DNA from: Symsagittifera roscoffensis
Taxonomy: Eukaryota > Xenacoelomorpha > Acoela > Convolutidae
Length of the DNA: 64,000 bases
Direction of reading: 5' to 3'
Assembly: GCF_963678635.1 (NCBI RefSeq)
Contig: NW_026971677.1
Span: 1 to 64,000 of the forward strand
A model generated the notes under the pieces. The model was not told the DNA's origin and did no database searches. It worked only from the letters and a program-made list of their open reading frames with translations. Of the stretch, positions 56,590 through 64,000 are shown in pieces. Positions within the stretch are counted from its first letter, which is position 1, and each line of letters begins with the position of its first letter. The position numbers and the translations under genes were made by a program.

Positions 56590-56865
56590 AAAAATGGTGA
56601 ATAATTTTGTATTCGGGTGTGTTTTGGTTTTGTGTTTTGGTATTTTTGTTTTGGTATTTTTGTTTTGGTATTTTTGTTTTCCACGAAAAATTAGCTACCA
56701 CAAATATTCATCGGACTGGCTTGAGTGATATATCATATTGAAGCCCTTTCAGCCGTGATTCGAACAATGTAAAAAAAATTCAAAAAAATTTTTCCCAGTG
56801 TTGGGAAAAAGTTTTGATTTTTCGTCTAATTGTGTGCGAGTGAGCAGGCTTACATTAGCTAAGGC
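56590..56865 (-). repeat. Dispersed repeat, inverted relative to the 10.3 kb copy
   Basis: The reverse complement matches 10400-10640 in several blocks (see that entry). On plus it starts with a short tandem TTTTGGTATTTTTG repeated about three times. Confidence 0.6.
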
Positions 56866-56977
56866 TATTGATGCCCAGATTCTCTTTTCGGATTATCGCC
56901 AATTGAAAATGGTCGCTTCATTGGGCTCAGGAATGTGGCGGCTCCATGGTATGATTCGGCCAGAATGAAAAACTTAC

Positions 56978-57060
56978 CCGCAACTTTGATTCGGTTGACT
57001 GCGCCATAATATAATATTGGAAAACTCTAACTAGGTTTGTACAAACTATGTACAACTAAA
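56978..57060 (-). CDS. Candidate start exon of a minus-strand gene
   Basis: On minus, a strong acceptor TTTCTTTTGTTCTTTCAG ends at 57061. It is followed by 53 nt, then ATG GCG CAG TCA... (57007) reading MAQSTESKLR, and a consensus donor CGG/GTAAGT. This looks like an internal exon carrying 5' UTR and the first ten codons. It lies upstream, on the same strand, of the DEG/ENaC-like exon, so it may belong to that gene, with the giant element in an intron. That link is inference. Confidence 0.4.
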
Positions 57061-57169
57061 CTGAAAGAACAAAAGAAATAAGGAACGTGATGAATTAAAC
57101 TGTTTGTTCGAAAATTAACTTGAACAGTGAATGATCGACCGATGTTAAAATCATAGAGTATGTTGACTG
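57061..57169. other. Short flank between candidate exon and second giant element copy
   Basis: AT-rich. The junction with the second element copy falls at about 57170, where homology to 47459 begins abruptly. No LTR or target duplication at this side. Confidence 0.6.
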
Positions 57170-60100
57170 GTATCATTTGTTTGTGGTCCTGATAAATTTA
57201 TTTTATCAGTTAAATTTTCTTTTTCAATTAGTGGAAAATGGTCTTTCTTAGGTGGGTGTTGTTTTGTTCGTTTTTGTTGGGTGTTATTTTTTATCCATTG
57301 AGAATATGGGATTGGTTTGAAAAGTGATGTTCCCAGCAGATCAACTTCATAATGATTATTTTGACAATCTAAATAAAGTGGGAAATGTTGTAAACTATTT
57401 ATTTGTGATTGTTCAATATCAGTTTTTACTGCATATTTGCATTCCAATCGGGGTGATGTTTCGTTTTCTGCAAGGTAGAATTTTATGTTTTTGGGTATTT
57501 CAACTGTTGTTTTTCGTGTAAGTAATTCAGGTGGTGTATTTCGACTTAAGGTGTCTGGTAATGCAAGATTTTTTCCTGCAGTCCAAACTATATGTAAGTT
57601 TGGAAATTTCATTAGAATTAGTTGAAATCTGTAAACTCGGTGGTTTGGGTTAGATTTTTGTGTAAAGAGAAAGATGATTGGTTTATGGTCTGTGAATAAA
57701 ACTGTGGGGTGTTTTGATCCAAGTATCAGAAATTCATATTCTGTCAGTGTATATATTATGGCTGTACATTCTCTCATTAGAGTTGAGAGTCGTAGCTCTG
57801 CTTGAGTGAATAATCGAGAATTTGCTGATATGAGGTTCATTTTATTTGTACCATTATGTGATTGTAATAGTGCTGCACCGATGCCAAAGTTCGAAGCATC
57901 GCACATTGCATAAAATGGTTGATTTGAATCTGGAATTGTGTTTGAAATTTGTTCAGTTAAAAGTTTCTTTATTTCTTCAAATCGTGTTTGATGTTCTGTG
58001 TTCCATTCAAAATTATTTTGTTGTCTAAGGATGTTATAAAATGGTCGTAGATATAATTGCATTTTATAAACATATTTACTTAAAAAGTTTAACATTCCAA
58101 GAAATTCTTGGATTTTCTTTTTATTTGTTGGTGGTTGAAGTTTTTGAATAGCGTCAATGCGTGATTTCAATGGAGTGATTGTTTTTCTTTCTATATTATG
58201 TCCTAAGAATTTAACTCTTGTCAAAAAGAAGTGTGATTTATCGGGGGCGGCCTTCAGATTTTCGTTCTGAAGTATTTGGTGATATTTTTCTAAAACATTG
58301 AACATCTCGTCTTTTGTTTGTGATTGCATAAAAACATCGTCTAAATAGGTGATTGCGTTTTTCTTGAGTATTAGTGGTCTAAAAATTTTGCTCATAAAAG
58401 CTGAAAATGCTGCTGGTCCTATGGATATTCCATAGAATAAGCGGTTGAATTCATATTGTTGGTTTCCGATAACAAATTGTGTTAAACGTCGTGATTGTTC
58501 ATCTAGTGGCATTTGATTGTATGCACTATTCATATCGGCGGTTGTAAAGTATTTGCCGTTTATTTTTGTTAAAATAACTTGTATTGGTTCAATGGGCCAA
58601 TTACATTTTGATTCATCTATAAGTGAATTGAGGTATCTAGCATCGAGAACGATTTTTAATGATTCTCCTTTAGCTAGAATGATAACGGGGTTGATAAATG
58701 TGTTCCCTTTTGGTTGTTCTTCTTTATTAACTGGTGATATAATGTTGTATTGTTCTAAAATATCGAGTAATCTGTTCACTTTATCATGTAAGTGAATTGG
58801 TACTTTACTTGCTCTCTGTTTTTTGAAAACTGCGTCTGGTTTTAACGGGAGATGTAGTGATGAACTGATTTTTCCAACATCGAATTTTGATGTTGCATAG
58901 ACTGATGAATATTTAATTAGCTGTTTGGCTAACTTTTCGAATTCGTCTTGTGTTATTTGTGAATGTTGGAAATTAAACATTGTTAAAAATTTCTGTTGGT
59001 CCTCTGTGTAGTTACTTATGTTGAATGTAGGTTTGAAATATGGAGTTTTTGTGAAATAATCCGTATTTCTGTTTTCGTTACTTATTATATTATTTATAGA
59101 TAATTCTTCATTAAGAATTGTAGATTGGCAAATATCTAGTAATTGGAGTATATTATTTACGCGATAAGCTTTTTCGTGTATTGGTGATATTGTAGCGTTG
59201 GTTTCACAATATCCTAGAAGTCCTAAAGGTAATGTTACTTGGTAAGGTGTGTTGTTATAGACATGTAAGGAAATGATATCTGAATTCGAATTTTTCAAAT
59301 ATTTTATGGATGAGATTGTGATTTTGAAAAATTTGTGAATAGGTTTGAATTCAAAATCTGACATATAAAATTTTTGTTTGTTTTGTTCTTTATCATATTG
59401 GTGAACTTGTTTGATTGAAAAATTATAGATATTTCCTGATAGTGGTTTTAGGTGTTTTCTTTGTTGGTTAAATATCGGGTAGAATTTTGAAAAGAATGGT
59501 GGTTGTTTATTTAATCTTTGAAAAAATGTTAAGGATGTTTCTTTTGTTTTTGTATATTTATCTTTGATTAATATTTTACTATTTAGGATGTTAATTGTTG
59601 GTATATACTTCGAAATAAATGGTATTCCAATGATATTATATTTAATATCAGTGATATGGAATATTTGTTTAAATGGCTTATTTAAAATTTTGCTTTGCTC
59701 CATTGTTCTGGTGGGGAGGAGAAATAATTGGATTTTTCCGTAGTTTATCAATGTTGATCCTTGTGCTGTTGCTAACTTACTGGAGGTTTCAAGAGGTGTT
59801 AGCTTTGGGTGTAAAGTTTTTATTTCATTCCATGTGGGGATGTTTATTATGTTTGATTCTGCTCCTGAATCAATTAAAAAATCTATTTCAAGGTCTGGTG
59901 GTTGAAATTCTTTATTTCTTGGGCTTTCTAAGAGAAATGGTATTGTCCAAATTTTTTCTTTGGGTTGTTCTTTTTGTATATTTTGATAAATGTGGTTTGT
60001 ATTCAAGCATTTTGTTTTGATATTTTTATTGGTTTGATTTGTAGTGTTAATCTCATTTGTTTCTTGCGTCGTTGGTGTGGAATTTATGGGTGTAGTGTAA

Positions 60101-63100
60101 TAATTTTGAAGAAATTCTGATTGATTTTCATATATGTGTGATGAAAAAGGTTGTTCATATATGACAGATTCATAGTCATTTTCGACTTTTATCATATTGA
60201 TAGAAAGAGTGTTTTCAGTATCACTTTCTGAATCTGATGATGTACAGTTTATTTGATTGAGTTGTAACGTATCAGTTACTGTGTCATCAATACCTGGAGG
60301 GTCTGATGTTGTTTCTGGATTAGATTGTACTTGATTAATATGTCTTTGATGTTTAGGTGTACTACTTCTGTGGCGATTATTAGAATGATTATAGTTATTA
60401 TTATTCCGGTGTGGTGATTGGGAATAATTTCTATAACGATTATTATAACTTGAGTGTCGATTTTGTGAATTATTTCGCGATCTATTTTGATAATTGTTGT
60501 TTGGTCTGTTATAGTTCGATCTATTATATGAGTTATTCCTTGATCGATTGTTCGGGTAATTCTGGTTTCGGTTGTTTGAATAACTTCTATTTCGATTATA
60601 GGAGTAGTTTCTATTCCTATCGTATGATGAATTTCGTGATTGGTTGTTTGGATAGTAGTTATTTCTTGATTGGGAATTAGATCTAGAAACAAATCGTTGT
60701 GTATTTGAATGTGATCTGGAGTAGTTATTTCGACTATTTGGTCTATTGTAGTGATTTTGTGATGAATTATGCGTGTTTCTTCGTTCTGGTGATCTTCCTC
60801 TATAACTTGAGTTATATGGTGATTGATTTCTTGTATAATTTGTATTGTTCGGGAGTGGTTTTCCTGAACTGTTGTTGCTGTAGACTGTTTTGTTCGGTAG
60901 GTTTTGATCTTTTTTCATGTATTGATGGAATGATTTATTTGGTTCTTTATATTTTTGAGGTTTATTTTGATTGTCTTGCTGTTTTTGTCTACATTCGGAA
61001 ATACTATGTCCGTATCGTCGGAAATAATTACACCATTTTTTGAAAGATGGTTTGCCTTTAAAGTTTGGGTTCTTTTCGTAAATATTGAGTATTTCAGTGA
61101 TTTTTTCAACGAGGTCTGTCTCTGATTCCTGTATATTATTAATATTAGTGGGAGTCGTTTCAATTCTGTTAACGTATTGTAATTTCAGATTTTCCGTTTC
61201 TTCTAGTTTCATCGTGATTTCTGCTTGTTCTAATTTGTCTACTAGTTTTCGAAAATCTAAATCGGGTTCTCGAATTGAAGAAGGATGGGATGCTCTCTTT
61301 TTTATTGCTATTTTCCTTAATTGTGGTGTTAAGGTCATCATTAAGATTTCTGTCATCTTTGTGTTTTTATAGTCGTGTGTATTTAGTGAATATGCTTTTC
61401 GAACTAGTGTTTCGATTCGTACTGCTAATTGCTTGATGGTTTCGTTTGGTAATCTGCGAATTTCATTACATAAAACTCTTTGTTGTTGTTTGTTTCTTTC
61501 GGAGTCAAACATTTTTGAAAATTCCTGTGTAAACCTTTTCCAGTTTGATTTTATTTCTAGAGGTAGTACTGAAAACCATTTTTGGGCTGCGCCATCTAAG
61601 GTTGTTTGTATTAACGCTGTGCGTCGATGTATCCAGTTTTGATGTAGTGGCGTATTAATTGGCTCAGGTCCAATATTTAAAATCAGGTTTGCTGTTACTG
61701 CATTTAAATAATCTTCTACAGAGTATTCAGGGTCTGTTCCTGTGAAAACCATTAAAGGTTTGTTTGATGTTATTGATGATCCACCCATAAGGTATGGATT
61801 CATTGTCATTTGTAATGATTCTGCTGCATTTGGCATTTGAGAAAAATTTGAAAGTTGGTTTCTTGTTATTTCATGTTGTTGGAGATAATATGGGAGTGGT
61901 ATTTCATTTTGCATTTGTGATGGTTGATACGAGTGTGCAGTCATTGGATTTTGTTGTTGAATTGGTTGAAAAGATTGTGTATTAATTAGATTTTGTTGTT
62001 GAATTGGTTGTTGATGTTGTGCATCTATTGATTGTGGAGAAAAATTTCTATGATTTGTACGTGTTCTCTGTATTCCTTGTCTACGATATTCTTGAGTATT
62101 TGGTGCAAATATATCTGGTTGTAAGAAATCATCATCTGAGGATAAATAATCCATTTGATAAGATGTCTGTTTTTTATTTTTATTTTGTTGAAAAAATGGG
62201 TAATTTTCACTGTGATCCTGTGGAGGATTTGTTTGGAAATTTATTGAATTAGGTTGGGTCATTGGGTTATCCCAATTTCGAGATCTTGTATATTGGTTAA
62301 AATTTCTTTGTGGTTGATTATATGTTTTTGATGGATGTGTATAATTATAATTATGGTCTGTAAAGTTGTTTCTAGTGAATGTTTTGCGTGTTTTTGATGG
62401 TATTGTCATGGGTCTGTATGTTTGGTAATCCATATGTGAATATTTAGGGGCAACCGAAGGTTTAACGGTTGATTGTAAGGTTACCTGTGTTTGTGAAGGA
62501 TTTGTATTTCTTGGTGTTGTTAAATTTGGGCGTATTGGTGAAATACTTTGTTGTGTAGTTGTTGTGTGTACAATTTCTTCATTTATGAAGTGTGATGGTG
62601 TCTGGATATCTTGTTGAGTAAGATTCCTAGTTCCATTGAGGTTTTCATTGTGTATGACTGTAGAGTTTAAACTATTATTTTGTGTATCGGGCAAAAATGT
62701 ATTATAGTTTAATGGTGTTGCATCAATGGTGAATGGTATTATTTTTACATAATCTCTTATGTAAGATATCGTACTTATTGCTTGACTTGAGATTGATTGT
62801 GGGAAGCTTATAAATGCGGGATGAGACCATTCGGGGTCCCAAACATAATCTGATTGTTCTGTGATAGCGGTATCATCGTTCGAGTTTTGGGGTCTAAAAT
62901 TTTTTCTTGCTTGTGCAATTAAATCAATATTGTGTGTGAAATAATCTATTATGAACCATGCCAAAATTTTTTGTAGATCGTGTTTTGTATGTTGTGAAAC
63001 GTCGTCTTTCGTGAAATTTTCTTTAATGATGTTTAAATAACTAGAGAGTAGTGTGATTTCATGTCGTACTCTTAAATGTTTAGATGTTTCTGTCGGTGAG

Positions 63101-63555
63101 ACATTTGTTATTGGGATTTCGTTTTCTAATATCGAAATATAACTATATATTATTGCGAAAACTTCATTGGTGAATATGGAGTTTGCTCTTTGTGAGTTAT
63201 GATATTGGATGCTTTTTATATATTCTGAAAAAACTTTTGAAAATTCTAAATCAAGATCGTCTGTTTGAATTGTATATTTTCTATTATTATGGTTTGGTGA
63301 GGTGAATTCTATGGAGTAGATTCCATACTGTTGTGTTATGTTGCATATATCTTTTAAGTAGTGGTCTATGATTTGTCTTTTGATTTTTACATCTGGGAAC
63401 TCTGTTTTACATGGACTGATTCCGGGTTCAAATAAATTTAATAGTAAATTTTTGCAAAATATATGCTGTCCTCTATCAGTGGTTGCATCTATTATAAAAG
63501 GAAAGATTTCATCATCATCTGGGCTTTCTTCACCTGGGGTGTGCGTTGAGCTCAT
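57151..63555 (-). CDS. Second copy Gag-Pol, C-terminally truncated
   Basis: Same product as 47032-53844 up to SGPQTND, then six foreign codons to a stop at 57151. Protease, RT and RNase H motifs are intact. Differences seen include a lost zinc-knuckle cysteine (CNYC to CNYF, plus 61022), D/E near residue 52, F/L, K/M, and a two-base change giving STF/SLF. No integrase. Unlikely to be autonomous. Confidence 0.9.
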   Translation of the reverse strand: MSSTHTPGEESPDDDEIFPFIIDATTDRGQHIFCKNLLLNLFEPGISPCKTEFPDVKIKRQIIDHYLKDICNITQQYGIYSIEFTSPNHNNRKYTIQTDDLDLEFSKVFSEYIKSIQYHNSQRANSIFTNEVFAIIYSYISILENEIPITNVSPTETSKHLRVRHEITLLSSYLNIIKENFTKDDVSQHTKHDLQKILAWFIIDYFTHNIDLIAQARKNFRPQNSNDDTAITEQSDYVWDPEWSHPAFISFPQSISSQAISTISYIRDYVKIIPFTIDATPLNYNTFLPDTQNNSLNSTVIHNENLNGTRNLTQQDIQTPSHFINEEIVHTTTTQQSISPIRPNLTTPRNTNPSQTQVTLQSTVKPSVAPKYSHMDYQTYRPMTIPSKTRKTFTRNNFTDHNYNYTHPSKTYNQPQRNFNQYTRSRNWDNPMTQPNSINFQTNPPQDHSENYPFFQQNKNKKQTSYQMDYLSSDDDFLQPDIFAPNTQEYRRQGIQRTRTNHRNFSPQSIDAQHQQPIQQQNLINTQSFQPIQQQNPMTAHSYQPSQMQNEIPLPYYLQQHEITRNQLSNFSQMPNAAESLQMTMNPYLMGGSSITSNKPLMVFTGTDPEYSVEDYLNAVTANLILNIGPEPINTPLHQNWIHRRTALIQTTLDGAAQKWFSVLPLEIKSNWKRFTQEFSKMFDSERNKQQQRVLCNEIRRLPNETIKQLAVRIETLVRKAYSLNTHDYKNTKMTEILMMTLTPQLRKIAIKKRASHPSSIREPDLDFRKLVDKLEQAEITMKLEETENLKLQYVNRIETTPTNINNIQESETDLVEKITEILNIYEKNPNFKGKPSFKKWCNYFRRYGHSISECRQKQQDNQNKPQKYKEPNKSFHQYMKKDQNLPNKTVYSNNSSGKPLPNNTNYTRNQSPYNSSYRGRSPERRNTHNSSQNHYNRPNSRNNYSRSHSNTQRFVSRSNSQSRNNYYPNNQSRNSSYDRNRNYSYNRNRSYSNNRNQNYPNNRSRNNSYNRSNYNRPNNNYQNRSRNNSQNRHSSYNNRYRNYSQSPHRNNNNYNHSNNRHRSSTPKHQRHINQVQSNPETTSDPPGIDDTVTDTLQLNQINCTSSDSESDTENTLSINMIKVENDYESVIYEQPFSSHIYENQSEFLQNYYTTPINSTPTTQETNEINTTNQTNKNIKTKCLNTNHIYQNIQKEQPKEKIWTIPFLLESPRNKEFQPPDLEIDFLIDSGAESNIINIPTWNEIKTLHPKLTPLETSSKLATAQGSTLINYGKIQLFLLPTRTMEQSKILNKPFKQIFHITDIKYNIIGIPFISKYIPTINILNSKILIKDKYTKTKETSLTFFQRLNKQPPFFSKFYPIFNQQRKHLKPLSGNIYNFSIKQVHQYDKEQNKQKFYMSDFEFKPIHKFFKITISSIKYLKNSNSDIISLHVYNNTPYQVTLPLGLLGYCETNATISPIHEKAYRVNNILQLLDICQSTILNEELSINNIISNENRNTDYFTKTPYFKPTFNISNYTEDQQKFLTMFNFQHSQITQDEFEKLAKQLIKYSSVYATSKFDVGKISSSLHLPLKPDAVFKKQRASKVPIHLHDKVNRLLDILEQYNIISPVNKEEQPKGNTFINPVIILAKGESLKIVLDARYLNSLIDESKCNWPIEPIQVILTKINGKYFTTADMNSAYNQMPLDEQSRRLTQFVIGNQQYEFNRLFYGISIGPAAFSAFMSKIFRPLILKKNAITYLDDVFMQSQTKDEMFNVLEKYHQILQNENLKAAPDKSHFFLTRVKFLGHNIERKTITPLKSRIDAIQKLQPPTNKKKIQEFLGMLNFLSKYVYKMQLYLRPFYNILRQQNNFEWNTEHQTRFEEIKKLLTEQISNTIPDSNQPFYAMCDASNFGIGAALLQSHNGTNKMNLISANSRLFTQAELRLSTLMRECTAIIYTLTEYEFLILGSKHPTVLFTDHKPIIFLFTQKSNPNHRVYRFQLILMKFPNLHIVWTAGKNLALPDTLSRNTPPELLTRKTTVEIPKNIKFYLAENETSPRLECKYAVKTDIEQSQINSLQHFPLYLDCQNNHYEVDLLGTSLFKPIPYSQWIKNNTQQKRTKQHPPKKDHFPLIEKENLTDKINLSGPQTNDTSQHTL

Positions 63556-64000
63556 TTTTTTGTTCGATGACTGTTAATATGTAATTATTAATGTGTCGAA
63601 TTGGTTGATTCCAATTGTATAAATGTACTGGTTTGTGTTTATACTGCTTTTTTATTCTTCTTTTTCCTCTTTTTGATGAATTTGAAGTTGTTTCTGAGTC
63701 AGAAAAATATAATTGATCGTGAAGTGGGCAATTTTTATCTATTGATTCTTTTAGTTTGTAAAGTTCGTCTAAACTGTTGGTTTCTGATTCTGAAAATGCG
63801 TTTCGATTTTTTGAAAATCTTTTTCGTGTTATTTGTCTTTGTTTCGTTATTATTTTTCTTTTTAGTGTTTGTCGTTTTGTTCGAATGTATCCAACTGTTT
63901 GTGTATGAGGTGTGATTACAAGGTCGTATTTTTTGTTATCTATTTCACAATTGTGTAAAACGATTGTTTGTTTATTTCCTAGGTTTTTAAATGACATAAG
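57170..64000 (-). mobile_element. Second giant element copy, cut at its 3' side, runs off the window
   Basis: Aligns without visible gaps to 47459-54289 at an offset of 9711. I noted nine base differences in about 6.8 kb. Everything 3' of the RNase H/integrase linker (integrase, accessory ORFs, env, 3' LTR) is absent. The 5' side continues beyond the window. Confidence 0.9.
63530..63997 (-). CDS. Second copy ORF1, 155 residues, intact
   Basis: ATG at 63997. MSFKNLGNKQTIVLHNCEID, then a strongly basic middle (KRQTLKRKIITKQRQITRKR), an acidic/Ser stretch (FSDSETTSNSSKRGKRRIKK) and the tail HINNYILTVIEQKNELNAHP. Overlaps the Gag-Pol ATG by 26 nt in the +1 frame. No family recognised; the charge pattern fits a nucleic-acid-binding accessory protein, which is inference. 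Confidence 0.7.
   Translation of the reverse strand: MSFKNLGNKQTIVLHNCEIDNKKYDLVITPHTQTVGYIRTKRQTLKRKIITKQRQITRKRFSKNRNAFSESETNSLDELYKLKESIDKNCPLHDQLYFSDSETTSNSSKRGKRRIKKQYKHKPVHLYNWNQPIRHINNYILTVIEQKNELNAHPR

Noticed and set aside
1-64000. CRISPR array, bacterial operons, ribosomal RNA genes
   Set aside because: Spliced genes and LTR elements show eukaryotic DNA; no rRNA-like or CRISPR-like pattern was seen.

Overview
The window looks like nuclear DNA of a metazoan, most likely an invertebrate. It has spliced genes with small GC-richer exons in long AT-rich introns, GT-AG splice sites (one GC-AG), tRNA-derived SINEs, many short DNA-transposon remnants, and full-length LTR retrotransposons. 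I cannot name the species.

Host genes. 4.4-18.3 kb (+): the last ten exons of mitochondrial FAD-dependent glycerol-3-phosphate dehydrogenase (GPD2), from the middle of the oxidoreductase region to the C-terminal EF-hands. Reading phase is kept across every junction; the N-terminal exons lie outside or were not found. 24.25-26.0 kb (+): a two-exon Golgi-type carbohydrate sulfotransferase. Minus strand: a GPCR-like exon split by an LTR element (27.8-28.2 and 35.34-35.43 kb), a DEG/ENaC-like exon (36.5-36.7 kb) and a candidate start exon (57.0 kb).

Repeats. The 7.15 kb last GPD2 intron holds a MITE with a 9-bp target duplication and subterminal binding-site-like arrays, a second MITE-like element, a long hairpin, SINEs and inverted repeats. 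A decayed MULE/FLYWCH-type transposase lies at 20.1-20.5 kb. One G-rich repeat family (here 'family A') occurs at least five times. A palindromic minisatellite sits at 27.0-27.7 kb.

LTR elements. (1) 28234-35335 (+): a 7.1 kb Ty3/gypsy element with 280-bp LTRs, AATCC target duplication, gag-pol, and an integrase frame with one internal stop. (2) 37075-55950 (-): a giant (18,876 bp) retrovirus-like element with apparently identical 410-bp LTRs and ATCC target duplication, inserted into a family A repeat. In sense order it carries a small leader ORF, a 155-codon basic ORF1 (broken here), a 2270-residue Gag-Pol, an integrase frame, two tiny membrane proteins, a 378-codon P/S/T-rich frame with no ATG, an 872-residue envelope-like glycoprotein and a 601-residue protein of unknown family. 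Several junctions are ATGA or TAAATG stop/start overlaps. (3) 57170-64000 (-): a second, almost identical copy, cut off inside pol and running out of the window; its ORF1 is intact but its Gag zinc knuckle has lost a cysteine.

The giant element, with its crowded 3' accessory module, is the main candidate for something undescribed.
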